Shown here: piece after piece, positions 1 through 17,306 of the stretch
Layout: every line of letters starts with the position of its first letter
How positions within the stretch are numbered: position 1 is the stretch's first letter
From: Pseudomonadota bacterium
Lineage (GTDB): Bacteria; Pseudomonadota; Gammaproteobacteria; Steroidobacterales; Steroidobacteraceae
Direction: 5' to 3'
Assembly: GCA_021849615.1 (NCBI GenBank)
Contig: JAJZSQ010000004.1
Coordinates: forward strand, 1 to 64,000
Length of the DNA stretch: 64,000 nt
The notes under the pieces: model-generated
What the model was told of the DNA's origin: nothing
Database searches by the model: none
Seen by the model: the letters and a program-made list of their open reading frames with translations, nothing else
Translations under genes and position numbers: made by a program

Positions 1-627
1 GATCGGCGCGAGCACCACGATGTCCAGCTGCGGCTCGATGATCGGTCCGCCGCAGGACAGTGCGTAGGCGGTCGAGCCCGTGGCGCTCGCCACGACGATG
101 CCGTCGCCGGCATGGGTGTTGACGTAGCGGCCGGCGACCCGCGTCTCGAAATCGAGCATCCGGCCCGTGGCGAGCTTCTGCAGCACCACGTCGTTCAGCG
201 CCAGCGCCTCGCGGCTCGTGCCATCGGCGTGCTGCAGCCGCGCGGCGAGCAGCGGCCGCTCATCGGCGTCGAGCTGTCCGGCGAGGGCCGCATCGAGGCA
301 GGTGGCGATGTCCTGCGGCATCACGTCGGTGAGAAAGCCGAGCCGGCCGCGGTTGATGCCGAGCAGTGGCACTCCGTGGCGGGCCACGAGCCCGGCGGCG
401 TAGAGGAGCGTGCCGTCGCCGCCGACCGCGATCATCAGGTCCGCCCCGGGACTGAGTTCGGCGGTGGCGACCGCGCTCACCGCCGAGCTCGCCGCGAGCG
501 GTGCGGCGCAATCGATCCGCACCGTCACCCCGCGCGCCACCAGATGCGCAAGCGCCACCCGGGCGGACTCGGCCACCCGCGGGTCCGTGAAGCGGCCGAC
601 CAGAGCGCAGATACGGGGAGGGGTCAT
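1..627 (-). CDS. nadK: NAD kinase, C-terminus cut by window start
   Basis: Minus-strand translation MTPPRICALVGRF...VGGDGTLLYAAG...GINRGRLGFLTD...NTHAGDGIVVASATGSTAYALSCGGPII; GGDGT and NxGxLGFLT motifs; open at position 1. Confidence 0.93.
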   Translation of the reverse strand, partial: MTPPRICALVGRFTDPRVAESARVALAHLVARGVTVRIDCAAPLAASSAVSAVATAELSPGADLMIAVGGDGTLLYAAGLVARHGVPLLGINRGRLGFLTDVMPQDIATCLDAALAGQLDADERPLLAARLQHADGTSREALALNDVVLQKLATGRMLDFETRVAGRYVNTHAGDGIVVASATGSTAYALSCGGPIIEPQLDIVVLAPI

Positions 628-742
628 CGGCGCCGATCCTAGCAGGACGACGCAAGGGTTGCTTGACGCTCGGGCGCCGCGACTATAGCTTTTCAGACAG
701 CCGGCTGCGCGCGGGCGGCAAGCGGGCGCAGCGGCGCACTAT

Positions 743-1804
743 ATGATGCAAGATTCCCCGGAAGAACAGATGAGCGAGCGTGCACAGCATCTGCTGCGCA
801 CGCTCGTCGAGAGCTACATACGCGACGGCCAGCCGGTCGGCTCGCGCGCTCTGTCGCGCGAGTCCGGTTTGCAGCTGTCTTCGGCGACCATCCGCAACGT
901 GATGGCCGATCTGGAGGAGCTCGGCTTCGTCGCCTCGCCGCATACCTCCGCCGGGCGCGTTCCGACGGACAAGGGCTACCGGTTCTTCGTCGACTCGCTG
1001 CTGCAGGTCCAGCCGCTCGAGGCGGCCGCGGTCGCCGAGATCGAGCGGCAGCTCGAGGCGGTGCGCGAGAGCGGCAAGGACCTGGTGAGCAGCGTCTCGC
1101 AGCTGCTCTCGAGCCTGACGCGCCTCGCCGGCGTGGTGACCTTGCCGCGCGCCACGCAGGCCACCATCACCCAGATCGAGTTCGTGGGGCTGTCCGAGAA
1201 CCGGGTGCTCGTGGTGCTGGTGTACGGGGAGCGCGAGGTGCAGAACCGCATCGTGCAGCTCGAGCGCTACTTCTCCCCCGATGAGCTGCGCCGCGCCTCG
1301 AATTTTCTCAACGAGCAGCTGCGCGGCCGCTCCCTGGAGGAGGTGCGCCAGGAGATCCTGCGCCAGCTGAGCGAGACGCGCGCGCACCTCAATCAGGTGA
1401 TGCTCGATGCGATCTCGATGGCGCAGCACGTGTTCGCGAGCGGCGCGCAGAACGGGGAGCTCGAGTACGTCATCAAGGGCGAGACCAATCTGATGAGCGT
1501 CGCGGAGCTCTCGAGCGTCGAGCGCCTGCGGCGCCTGTTCGAGGCGTTCAACGAGAAGCGCGACTTCCTGCACCTGCTCGATCACAGTCTGCGGGCCGAG
1601 GGGGTGCAGATCTTCATCGGCCACGAGTCCGGCTATCGCATCCTCGATGATTGCAGCCTGGTGACCGCACCGTACGGCTCGCCGGCCTCCGCGTTCGGCG
1701 TGCTCGGGGTCATCGGCCCGACCCGCATGGCCTATGAGCGGGTGATCCCGATCGTCGACATGACGGCAAAACTGCTCGGCGCCGCCTTGAATTCGCGGCG
1801 CTGA
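743..1804 (+). CDS. hrcA: Heat-inducible transcription repressor HrcA
   Basis: 353 aa ORF; RAQHLLRTLVESYIRDGQPVGSRALSRESGLQLSSATIRNVMADLEELG; next to grpE-dnaK-dnaJ. Start could also be 746 or 770. Confidence 0.95.
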   Translation: MMQDSPEEQMSERAQHLLRTLVESYIRDGQPVGSRALSRESGLQLSSATIRNVMADLEELGFVASPHTSAGRVPTDKGYRFFVDSLLQVQPLEAAAVAEIERQLEAVRESGKDLVSSVSQLLSSLTRLAGVVTLPRATQATITQIEFVGLSENRVLVVLVYGEREVQNRIVQLERYFSPDELRRASNFLNEQLRGRSLEEVRQEILRQLSETRAHLNQVMLDAISMAQHVFASGAQNGELEYVIKGETNLMSVAELSSVERLRRLFEAFNEKRDFLHLLDHSLRAEGVQIFIGHESGYRILDDCSLVTAPYGSPASAFGVLGVIGPTRMAYERVIPIVDMTAKLLGAALNSRR

Positions 1805-1840
1805 TCCCCACTCCGGACGCTGTACGTCGCCGCGGCGCGG

Positions 1841-1868
1841 GCCGCCGGGCGCTGTGCGGCTTTTTTTT
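1841..1868 (+). terminator. Intrinsic terminator after hrcA
   Basis: GCCGC-cgggcgctgt-GCGGC followed by T8. Confidence 0.6.
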
Positions 1869-1898
1869 CAGAGCGCAAGAGCGGAAAGAGGATTGCGG

Positions 1899-2444
1899 AT
1901 GAGCACTGATCAGGCGGGCGCGAGCCCTTCCGGGGAGCGCGGCAGCGACGGCTCGATCGCCGCGGATGAGTCGATGCGGCTCGAGCAGGCGCTGGCCGAG
2001 GCCGAGCAGCGTGCCAAAGAGAGCCAGGAGCAGATGCTGCGGGCCCTTGCGGAGCTCGACAACGTGCGCAAGCGCGCCCAGCGCGACATCGAGGCGGCCA
2101 ACCGCTACGGGCTGGAGAAATTCGCCGCCGAGCTGCTGCCCGTGCAGGACAGTCTCGAGCTGGCGATCCAGAGCGCGACCCGTACGGACGTGGACCCGGC
2201 GACCCTCAGGCAGGGCCAGGAGGCGACCCTGCAGCTGCTCGCCAAGGCGCTCGAGAGACTCGGCGTGCGGGCCATCCGGCCGCTCGGCGAACCGTTCGAT
2301 CCGGCACGGCACGAGGCCATGCTGGCGCAGGAGTCGGCCGAGGCCGCCCCGGACACCGTGCTGCAGGTGGTGCAGGCCGGCTTCGAGCTCAACGGACGGC
2401 TGCTGCGCCCGGCCCGGGTGATCGTGGCCAAAGCCAAGGCATAG
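1899..2444 (+). CDS. grpE: Nucleotide exchange factor GrpE
   Basis: RALAELDNVRKRAQRDIEAANRYGLEKFAAELLPVQDSLE...VLQVVQAGFELNGRLLRPARVIVAK; ATG at 1899 within the larger ORF. Confidence 0.95.
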   Translation: MSTDQAGASPSGERGSDGSIAADESMRLEQALAEAEQRAKESQEQMLRALAELDNVRKRAQRDIEAANRYGLEKFAAELLPVQDSLELAIQSATRTDVDPATLRQGQEATLQLLAKALERLGVRAIRPLGEPFDPARHEAMLAQESAEAAPDTVLQVVQAGFELNGRLLRPARVIVAKAKA

Positions 2445-2464
2445 GCCGGGCGAGCACCCCGCAG

Positions 2465-2495
2465 CCCTTGAATCGGCGGGACAAACCCCCAGAAA
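2465..2495 (+). promoter_or_regulatory. Sigma32 (RpoH)-type heat-shock promoter upstream of dnaK
   Basis: CCCTTGAA - 14 nt - CCCCAgaaa, close to the E. coli sigma32 consensus CCCTTGAA-N13-17-CCCCAT; 49 nt from dnaK ATG. Confidence 0.7.
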
Positions 2496-2543
2496 GTCTT
2501 CCAGCGAACCCTCTATAAGCAACTGATTTCGGCGGAGCAGATC

Positions 2544-4490
<1,947 letters not shown>

Positions 4491-4519
4491 CCGCTAGGTT
4501 GAGCCAGTCGGTATAGTGG

Positions 4520-4544
4520 GCGGGGTTCGCGGCGCGAACCCCGC
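4520..4544 (+). other. Perfect 11-bp stem hairpin in dnaK-dnaJ intergenic region
   Basis: GCGGGGTTCGC-GGC-GCGAACCCCGC; no T-tract. Confidence 0.75.
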
Positions 4545-4562
4545 TGCCGCTGTGCGAGGCGC

Positions 4563-5687
4563 ATGAAAAAAGACTTCTACAAAGTCCTCGATGTCCCCAA
4601 GACGGCGACCGAGGCAGAAATCAAAAAGGCGTACCGGCGCCTCGCCATGAAATATCACCCGGACCGCAATCCGGATGACGCGGAGGCCGTGGAGCGCTTC
4701 AAGGAGGCCAAGGAGGCCTACGAAGTCCTCACCGATCCACCGAAGCGAGCCGCCTACGATCAGTACGGTCACGCGGGCCTCGACGCCGCGGCGGCCGGCG
4801 CGCGCGGCCGCGGCAACGCCGCGGACGCCTTCAGCGACATCTTTGGCGATGTGTTCGGGGACATCTTCGGCGCGGCGCGTCGCGGTGGACACGCCCAGGT
4901 GTTCCGCGGCGCCGATCTGCGCTACGACCTGGAACTCGACCTGCACGAGGCGGTGTTCGGCCACTCGGTGGAGATCGAGGTGCCGAAGCTCGCCGAATGC
5001 GAGACCTGTCACGGCAGCGGCGCGGCCAAGGGCAGTACGCCGCAGACCTGCGATGCCTGCGGCGGCAGCGGCCAGGTGCGCATCTCCCAGGGATTCTTCC
5101 AGCTGCAGCAGACCTGTCCGAAGTGCCGCGGTGCCGGCACGATCGTGCGCAACCCCTGCGACACCTGTCTCGGCCAGGGCCGGGTGCGGCGCACGCGCAA
5201 TCTGTCGGTGAAGATTCCGGCGGGCGTCGATACCGGGGACCGGATCCGGCTCGGCGGCGAGGGTGAGGCGGGCCGCAACGGCGGGCCGCCAGGGGACCTC
5301 TACGTCGAGGTGCATGTCCGCGAGCATGCGATTTTCGAGCGGGACGGGGAGCACCTCTCGTGTGAAGTCCCGGTCAGCTTTGCGACCGCCGCGCTCGGCG
5401 GCACCGTGGAGGTGCCGACCCTGGACGGCAATGTGGCGCTGAAGATTCCGGCGGAAACCCAGTCGGGCCGGGTCTTCCGGCTGCGCGACAAGGGGGTCAA
5501 GCCAGTGCGTGGCGGCTCGCGCGGGGACCTGTTCTGCCGCGTGGTCGTGGAGACGCCCGTGCACCTGTCGGCCGAGCAGCGCGAGCTGATCCGCCAACTC
5601 GAGGAATCCCTGAAGGAGGAGGGCCCGCGCCACTCGCCACGGGAGAAGGGCTTTTTCGAAGGCGTGCGGCGCTTCTTCGGCGCCTGA
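4563..5687 (+). CDS. dnaJ: Chaperone DnaJ (Hsp40)
   Basis: J-domain with HPD, four CxxCxGxG zinc-finger repeats. Confidence 0.99.
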   Translation: MKKDFYKVLDVPKTATEAEIKKAYRRLAMKYHPDRNPDDAEAVERFKEAKEAYEVLTDPPKRAAYDQYGHAGLDAAAAGARGRGNAADAFSDIFGDVFGDIFGAARRGGHAQVFRGADLRYDLELDLHEAVFGHSVEIEVPKLAECETCHGSGAAKGSTPQTCDACGGSGQVRISQGFFQLQQTCPKCRGAGTIVRNPCDTCLGQGRVRRTRNLSVKIPAGVDTGDRIRLGGEGEAGRNGGPPGDLYVEVHVREHAIFERDGEHLSCEVPVSFATAALGGTVEVPTLDGNVALKIPAETQSGRVFRLRDKGVKPVRGGSRGDLFCRVVVETPVHLSAEQRELIRQLEESLKEEGPRHSPREKGFFEGVRRFFGA

Positions 5688-5696
5688 GCTGCGGCC

Positions 5697-6497
5697 ATGA
5701 GCACGCGCATCGTGATCATCGGGGCGGGCGGTCGCATGGGCCGGGCCCTGCTGCATGCGGCGGCGGATTTCGACGATCTTGCCGTCACCGGGGCGATCGT
5801 TTCGGCCTCGAGCGAGGCGCTCGGGCGCGACGCCGGGGAATCCGCCGGCGGCGCGCCGCTCGGGATCCGCCTGAGCGCGGACCTCGAGGCGGCGCTGAAG
5901 GGCGCCGATGTCGCGATCGATTTTTCCGAGCCGCAGGCGACCGCCGGCCATCTGGCGGCCTGCCGCCGCGCAGGTGTCGCGCTGCTGCTCGGCACGACGG
6001 GGTACCCCGAGGCGCTCGAGGCCGAGTTTGCCGCCGCCGCGCGCGACATGGCGCTGCTGGTGGCCCCGAATACCAGTCTCGGGGTGACCTTGCTGCTCGA
6101 GCTGGTGCGCACCGCCGCGCGGGCGCTGCCGGCAGGGTTCGACATCGAGGTCCTCGAGACCCACCACCGCCTGAAGCGCGATGCCCCCTCGGGCACCGCA
6201 CTCGCCCTCGGCCGGGCGGCCGGCGAGGGCCGCGGTCTGCCCGCCGGGGAGGCACTCGCCGCGGCCGGCGCCGGGCGCGCCGGGGTGCGGCCGGCCGGGC
6301 AGATCGGCTTCGCCGTGCTGCGCGGCGGGGACGTCGTCGGGGAGCATGAGGTGCGCTTTCTCGGCACCGGCGAGACGCTCGTACTGGGGCACCGGGCAGA
6401 GGATCGGAGCCTGTTCGCGCGCGGGGCGCTGACCGCAGCGCTCTGGCTCGCGCAGCGCCCGGCGGGCCGCTATTTCATGCGCGATATTTTATTTTAA
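5697..6497 (+). CDS. dapB: 4-hydroxy-tetrahydrodipicolinate reductase
   Basis: RIVIIGAGGRMGRALL...ETHHRLKRDAPSGTAL. Confidence 0.97.
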   Translation: MSTRIVIIGAGGRMGRALLHAAADFDDLAVTGAIVSASSEALGRDAGESAGGAPLGIRLSADLEAALKGADVAIDFSEPQATAGHLAACRRAGVALLLGTTGYPEALEAEFAAAARDMALLVAPNTSLGVTLLLELVRTAARALPAGFDIEVLETHHRLKRDAPSGTALALGRAAGEGRGLPAGEALAAAGAGRAGVRPAGQIGFAVLRGGDVVGEHEVRFLGTGETLVLGHRAEDRSLFARGALTAALWLAQRPAGRYFMRDILF

Positions 6498-6638
6498 AAA
6501 CAATAGGTTAGGGAATTCTGCCGGGACTCTTCACCCGCCGCCAAGGGCGAATTTTCCATGGACACCCGCAGCCTCCGACCGTAGAATTTCGCCCGATCCG
6601 CTGCAGGTTTTTCGATTCCTCGGCGGGTTAGTCCACGC

Positions 6639-6676
6639 AAGGCGGGAGGATGTTCACTACGAACTCCTCCCGCTTT
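6639..6676 (+). terminator. Strong hairpin in the carA leader (dapB terminator and/or car attenuator)
   Basis: AAGGCGGGAGGA-t-GTTC-ACTAC-GAAC-TCCTCCCGCTTT: 12-bp outer stem (one G.U), 1-nt bulge, 4-bp inner stem, then TTTGTATAT. Confidence 0.6.
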
Positions 6677-6777
6677 GTATATCTGCAGGTCTTGAGCCGA
6701 GGGCTCCGTGAGCGCGGGGCATCTACTCGCCGGCCGGCCGACACGAGAGCCCAGCGCAAAAGAGAGGATTCATCGAC

Positions 6778-7983
6778 GTGAGCGTACCGGCAGTACTGGC
6801 ACTTGCGGATGGGACCGTCTTCCGTGGCCAGTCGATAGGTGCCAAAGGCAACACCACCGGCGAAGTTGTCTTCAACACCGCCATGACGGGCTATCAGGAA
6901 ATTCTCACCGACCCGTCCTACGCCCGTCAGATCGTCACGCTCACCTGTCCGCACATCGGCAACACCGGAGCGACGCCCGAGGATCTCGAATCGGCGCAGA
7001 TCTACGCCGCCGGCCTGGTGGTGCGGGATCTGCCGGCGCGCTGGAGCAACTGGCGCGGCAGCGAGTCGCTCGGGACGTTTCTCGAGCGCGGCCGCATCGT
7101 CGCCATTGCCGGTATCGACACCCGCCGCCTGACGCGCATCCTGCGCGAGCGCGGCGCGCAGTCCGGCTGCATCATGACCGGCGAGCAGGCCGACGCCAAC
7201 GCCGCGGTGATCGCGGCGCGCAAGTTCCCGGGCTTGAAGGGCATGGATCTGGCCAAGGTGGTCAGCACCCGGCGCACGTTCCAGTGGAACGACGGCAGCG
7301 TCTGGCCGGAAGGTGCGCGCACGCTGCGCGCGCATCAGCGCCTGCACGTGGTGGCATACGACTTCGGCATCAAGCGCAACATCCTCAGACTGCTCGCCGA
7401 CTACGGCTGTCGCATGACGGTCGTGCCGGCCGAGACGAGCGCCGAGGAGGCGCTCGCGCTCTCACCCGACGGCATCTTCCTCTCCAATGGGCCGGGTGAT
7501 CCGGAGCCGTGCACCTACGCCATCGAAGCGACGCGCGCGTTCCTCGCCACCGATCTGCCGGTGTTCGGCATCTGCCTCGGCCACCAGATCCTCGGGCTCG
7601 CCAGCGGCGCGCGCACGATGAAGATGAAATTCGGCCACCACGGAGCGAACCACCCGGTGCAGGATCTGGAGAGCGGACGGGTGCTCATCACCAGCCAGAA
7701 TCACGGCTTCGCGGTCGATGAGACGACGCTGCCGGCGAACGTGCGCGCCACGCACCGATCGTTGTTCGACGGCTCGCTGCAGGGCCTGGCATTCGCCGAC
7801 CGGCCGGTGTTCGGCTTCCAGGGTCACCCCGAGGCGAGCCCGGGCCCGCACGACGTGAAGCCGCTATTCGAGCGGTTCGTGCAGCTGATGGTGCGCCGGC
7901 TGCAGGCGCGGCTGCGCCAGAATCCGCCGGCCGGCGCCGGCCCCGTCCAGAACCCGCCGCGCCAGCCGGCGATTTCCCGTTGA
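6778..7983 (+). CDS. carA: Carbamoyl-phosphate synthase small subunit
   Basis: [37 protein letters not shown]; class I amidotransferase [11 protein letters not shown] start. Confidence 0.98.
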   Translation: MSVPAVLALADGTVFRGQSIGAKGNTTGEVVFNTAMTGYQEILTDPSYARQIVTLTCPHIGNTGATPEDLESAQIYAAGLVVRDLPARWSNWRGSESLGTFLERGRIVAIAGIDTRRLTRILRERGAQSGCIMTGEQADANAAVIAARKFPGLKGMDLAKVVSTRRTFQWNDGSVWPEGARTLRAHQRLHVVAYDFGIKRNILRLLADYGCRMTVVPAETSAEEALALSPDGIFLSNGPGDPEPCTYAIEATRAFLATDLPVFGICLGHQILGLASGARTMKMKFGHHGANHPVQDLESGRVLITSQNHGFAVDETTLPANVRATHRSLFDGSLQGLAFADRPVFGFQGHPEASPGPHDVKPLFERFVQLMVRRLQARLRQNPPAGAGPVQNPPRQPAISR

Positions 7984-7998
7984 TGCGAGAGTGACTCA

Positions 7999-11222
<3,224 letters not shown>

Positions 11223-11226
<4 letters not shown>

Positions 11227-11696
11227 AACGTACCCCCATGACACTGCGCGGTGCCGAGGCGCTGCGTGCCGAGCTGAAGCGCCTGAAGAGCGAGGCGCGT
11301 CCGGCGGTCATCAAGGCGATCGCCGAGGCGCGCAGTCACGGTGATCTGTCGGAGAACGCCGAGTATCACGCCGCCCGCGAGCAGCAGGGTTTCATCGAGG
11401 GGCGGATTCGCGAGATCGAGGCGAAGCTCTCCACCGCCGAGGTCATCGACCCCAGCACGCTGCCGAAGAACGGCAAAGTGGTGTTCGGCTCGGTGGTCGA
11501 ACTGGAGGACGAGGAGGGCAACCGCCTCGTGTATCAGATCGTCGGGGAAGACGAGGCGGACATCGGCGCAGGTCTCATCTCGGTCACCTCGCCGATCGCG
11601 CGGGCGATGGTCGGGAAGTCCGAGGGCGACGTGGTGGATGTGACCGCCCCGGGCGGGGTGCGCTCCCTCGAGATCGTCGAGGTCCGGCTCGCCTGA
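11223..11696 (+). CDS. greA: Transcription elongation factor GreA
   Basis: [54 protein letters not shown] overlap with carB. Confidence 0.97.
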
Positions 11697-11699
11697 GGG

Positions 11700-12011
11700 C
11701 TATTCGCCTGGAATGACGATGCGCGGCACGTCGCGCCGCGGCCGATAGAGCGCCGCGACGTTGCCGATGCGCTGGACCAGCGCACTGCCGGTGCGCTCGG
11801 CGAGCTGCGTGAACAGCGCATCGCGCGCGTCGCGGTCGCCGCCCGGCGCCTTGACCTTGATCAGCTCGTGGTCCGTGAGCGCCCGGTCGGTCTCGAGGGC
11901 CACGGCCTCGCTCAGGCCCGCGTGGCCCAGGAGAATGACGGGTTTGAGCGCGTGCGCCAGGCCGCGCAGGTGCCGGCGTTGCCGCTCGGTCAGATTCGGT
12001 GCAGGGGACAT
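11700..12011 (-). CDS. yhbY: Ribosome assembly RNA-binding protein YhbY (CRM domain)
   Basis: [48 protein letters not shown]. Confidence 0.92.
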   Translation of the reverse strand: MSPAPNLTERQRRHLRGLAHALKPVILLGHAGLSEAVALETDRALTDHELIKVKAPGGDRDARDALFTQLAERTGSALVQRIGNVAALYRPRRDVPRIVIPGE

Positions 12012-12033
12012 CCGGCGGATTGTACAGACTCAC

Positions 12034-12660
12034 ATGGCGAAGCGGTCCAAAAGCAGTGGTCGATGGTTGCAGGAGCATTTCTCCGACCCCTATGTGAAAC
12101 GGGCGCAGGCGGAAGGCTGGCGGTCGCGTGCGGTCTTCAAGCTTGAAGAGATCGATAAGAGCGAAAAAATGATCCGATCGGGCGCTATCTGCCTCGATCT
12201 TGGTGCAGCGCCGGGCGCCTGGAGCCAGTATCTTCGTCGGCGCCTGGGGCGCAGCGGCCGGGTCGTGGCCACGGACATCCTGCCCATGGATCCGCTCGAG
12301 GGCGTGGAGTTCGTGCAGGGCGATTTCCGTGAAAACGACGTTTTCGAGAGTATCCTGTCCCGGGTGCCCGAACGCGAAGTCGACTGGGTGCTCTCAGACA
12401 TGGCGCCGTCCATGAGCGGCATCGACGCCGTCGATCAGCCCCGCTCGATGTATCTGGCCGAGCTCGCGCTCGATATGGCCGGCCGGGTCTTGAAGAGTGG
12501 CGGTGGTGCCCTGATCAAGGTGTTTCAGGGTGCAGGTTTCGACGCGCTGGTGCGCGACGCCCGCGGCCGGTTCGGCAAAGTCCGGCTGGTCAAGCCCTCG
12601 GCCTCGCGCGCGCGCAGTGCCGAGGTGTATCTGCTGGCGAAGGACTTCCGCTTGGTGTAG
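12034..12660 (+). CDS. rlmE: 23S rRNA (uridine-2'-O)-methyltransferase RlmE/FtsJ
   Basis: [35 protein letters not shown]...[16 protein letters not shown] at 12034 within the longer ORF. Confidence 0.96.
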   Translation: MAKRSKSSGRWLQEHFSDPYVKRAQAEGWRSRAVFKLEEIDKSEKMIRSGAICLDLGAAPGAWSQYLRRRLGRSGRVVATDILPMDPLEGVEFVQGDFRENDVFESILSRVPEREVDWVLSDMAPSMSGIDAVDQPRSMYLAELALDMAGRVLKSGGGALIKVFQGAGFDALVRDARGRFGKVRLVKPSASRARSAEVYLLAKDFRLV

Positions 12661-12672
12661 CGTGCTGAACTG

Positions 12673-14577
<1,905 letters not shown>

Positions 14578-14616
14578 GGCGTACCGCGCGGAGCGCACCG
14601 GGCGCGAGCACACACG

Positions 14617-15462
14617 GTGATCACGCAGCTGCGCTGCGGCGAACGGACGCTCCTGCTGGAGCGTCCGCTCGTGATGGGGGTCGTGAATCTCACGCCCGAC
14701 TCATTTTCCGACGGGGGTCGCTATCTCGAGCCGGCACAGGCGCTCGAGCGGGCGCTGACGCTCGATGCCGAGGGTGCGGCGATCCTCGATCTCGGCGGGG
14801 AGTCGACCCGGCCCGGGGCGGCGCCGGTGACCGAGCAGGAAGAAATCCGGCGGGTGCTGCCGGTGCTCGAGCGGTTGCGCCCCCGCACCCGCGCGATCCT
14901 CTCGATCGATACCAGCAAGCCCGAGGTGATGCGCGCCGCGGCCGCCGCGGGCGTCGATCTGATCAACGACGTCTATGCGCTGCGCGCCCCGGGGGCGCTC
15001 GAGGCGGCGGCAGCATCCGGCTGTGCGGTGTGTCTGATGCACATGCAGGACGAGCCACGCACCATGCAGCACGCGCCGCACTACGATGACGTAGTGGGCG
15101 AAGTGCGCGCGTTCCTCGCGGAACGGGTGAGCGCCTGCCGCGCTGCCGGCATTGCCGATGCGCGCATCGTGCTCGATCCGGGCTTCGGGTTCGGCAAGAC
15201 GCTCGAGCACAATCTCACGCTGCTGCGCCGCCTCGAGGCGCTGCGCATCGCGGGGCTGCCCCTGCTGGCGGGCCTGTCGCGCAAGTCGATGATCGGCGCC
15301 CTCACCGGCAAGCCGTCCGAGGCGCGCGTGCACGGCAGCGTCGCCGCGGCGCTCATTGCGGCCCAGAACGGTGCGCGGATCTTAAGGGTTCACGACGTGG
15401 CTGCGACGGTCGATGCGCTGAAGGTCCTCACTGCAGTCACGGACGGCTCCGCGGGCGGCTAG
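14617..15462 (+). CDS. folP: Dihydropteroate synthase
   Basis: LVMGVVNLTPDSFSDGGRYLEPAQALERA...DLGGESTRPGA; GTG start. Confidence 0.97.
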   Translation: MITQLRCGERTLLLERPLVMGVVNLTPDSFSDGGRYLEPAQALERALTLDAEGAAILDLGGESTRPGAAPVTEQEEIRRVLPVLERLRPRTRAILSIDTSKPEVMRAAAAAGVDLINDVYALRAPGALEAAAASGCAVCLMHMQDEPRTMQHAPHYDDVVGEVRAFLAERVSACRAAGIADARIVLDPGFGFGKTLEHNLTLLRRLEALRIAGLPLLAGLSRKSMIGALTGKPSEARVHGSVAAALIAAQNGARILRVHDVAATVDALKVLTAVTDGSAGG

Positions 15463-15891
15463 GCGGCGTCGGGGGGACGCCCGAGCGGCTCAGTCGATCC
15501 ATTCGTTTCCCACGAGGTGTTCCCGCGCTCGTTCCCCGAACACCTTCGGTTCCGCGGCATCTTTCACGAACCCTATTCGCGCAGATCCGAGGCGCAACTC
15601 TCTGCGACATTGCTCGAGTATCTGACTACCGGGGAATTGTCTGAAATCGTGCTGGCCGATGCGGCACCTCACTCCCCGGATCCTCAAGGAATATGTCGAT
15701 CGTGCCATTTCCAACGATAGGGAATTGAAGTTGTTGCCGCGTGGCGGTACCTGCCGGGCCAGCGGTGAGCAACGCCAGATCGCTGAGAAGTCTGAGTATG
15801 CGAATACCCGCAGCGCCGTTCGCTAGCGGTCAGACGGCGCGATGGCCGATAATGCACCCCGCAGTGAACCGGCAACGATGAGGCACAGCGC

Positions 15892-17226
15892 GTGAGCAGG
15901 AAATACTTCGGGACCGATGGCGTGAGGGGCCGGGTGGGCGAGGACCCCATGACGGTGGACTTTGCGCTGCGTCTGGCGAGTGCGGCCGGCCGCGTGCTCG
16001 CGCCCGAGGGCGGCACCGTGCTGATCGGCAAAGACACGCGCCTCTCGGGCTACATGTTCGAGTCGGCGCTCGAGGCCGGGTTCGTCGCCTCGGGCGTGAA
16101 TGTCATGCTGATCGGGCCGTTGCCCACCCCGGGCATTGCCTATATGACGCGCCGCTTCGAGTGCGACTTCGGCGTGGTGATCAGTGCCTCGCACAACCCC
16201 TACGACGACAACGGCATCAAGTTCTTCGATGGCGAGGGCGGCAAGCTCTCCGATGAGCTCGAGGCGCGCATCGAGGCGGAGCTCGACAACCCGGTGCTCA
16301 CCCGCGCCTCGCGCAGCCTCGGGCGCGCGATGCGCGTCGACCGCTCTCGTACTGCCTACCAGGAGTTCTGCGCCTCGACGCTGCCGGAGGGGACGGACCT
16401 CGCCGGCCTGAAGGTCGTGATCGACTGTGCCAATGGCGCGGCGTACAAGGTCGGCCCACGGGTGCTCGCCGATCTCGGCGCGGAAATCGTACCGATCGGC
16501 TGCTCACCGAACGGGCGCAACATCAATGACGGCTGCGGATCGCTGCACCCGGAACTGCTGCAACTCACCGTCACCGGGGTGCGTGCGCAGATCGGCGTGG
16601 CCCTCGACGGGGACGGGGACCGGGTGGTCCTGGTCGATCACTTCGGGCGGATCGTCGACGGGGACCAGATCCTCTACATCCTCGCGCGGGCCCGTCATGA
16701 GGCCGGTGCCCTCACCGGGCCGGTGGTCGGTACGGTGATGAGCAATCTCGGTCTGGAGGTCGCGCTGCGCGAACGTGGCATCGAGTTCCGCCGCGCCGCG
16801 GTCGGCGACCGCTACGTGCTCTCGCTGCTGCGAGAGACCGGCGGCATGCTCGGCGGGGAGACTTCTGGACATATTCTGTGCCTCGACCGGACCACCACGG
16901 GCGACGGTCTGGTGAGCGCACTGCAGGTGCTCGAGGTGATGCAGCGCACGGGCCGCTCGCTCGCGGAGCTCGCCGCGCCGATGCGCAAGTTCCCGCAGGT
17001 GCTGCTCAACGTGCAGGTCGCCGAGCGCTTCAATCCGAGCGAGGTCCCGAGCGTCTGCGCGGCGGTGGCGCGCGTCGAAGCGACCCTCGGCAGCACCGGG
17101 CGCGTGGTGCTGCGTGCCTCGGGGACCGAACCGGTCATCCGGGTCATGGTCGAGAGCCGCGAGGAGGCCAGCGCCAAGGCGGCCGCGGCCGAGCTCGCCG
17201 AGGCCGTGCGTACCGCCACGCGCTGA
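15892..17226 (+). CDS. glmM: Phosphoglucosamine mutase
   Basis: KYFGTDGVRGRVGEDPMT; VVISASHNPYDDNGIKFF active site; GTG start. Confidence 0.98.
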   Translation: MSRKYFGTDGVRGRVGEDPMTVDFALRLASAAGRVLAPEGGTVLIGKDTRLSGYMFESALEAGFVASGVNVMLIGPLPTPGIAYMTRRFECDFGVVISASHNPYDDNGIKFFDGEGGKLSDELEARIEAELDNPVLTRASRSLGRAMRVDRSRTAYQEFCASTLPEGTDLAGLKVVIDCANGAAYKVGPRVLADLGAEIVPIGCSPNGRNINDGCGSLHPELLQLTVTGVRAQIGVALDGDGDRVVLVDHFGRIVDGDQILYILARARHEAGALTGPVVGTVMSNLGLEVALRERGIEFRRAAVGDRYVLSLLRETGGMLGGETSGHILCLDRTTTGDGLVSALQVLEVMQRTGRSLAELAAPMRKFPQVLLNVQVAERFNPSEVPSVCAAVARVEATLGSTGRVVLRASGTEPVIRVMVESREEASAKAAAAELAEAVRTATR

Positions 17227-17306
17227 AGGGGCGGCGCACGCCACGCGTTGCGCTGCGGGGAGCGCGCCGCTATCATCGCGCCCCCGTTCGAAGTCGGGAC
17301 TCGCGC

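Noticed and set aside
628-2543. CIRCE element
   Set aside because: No TTAGCACTC/GAGTGCTAA inverted repeat seen by eye in the three upstream regions.
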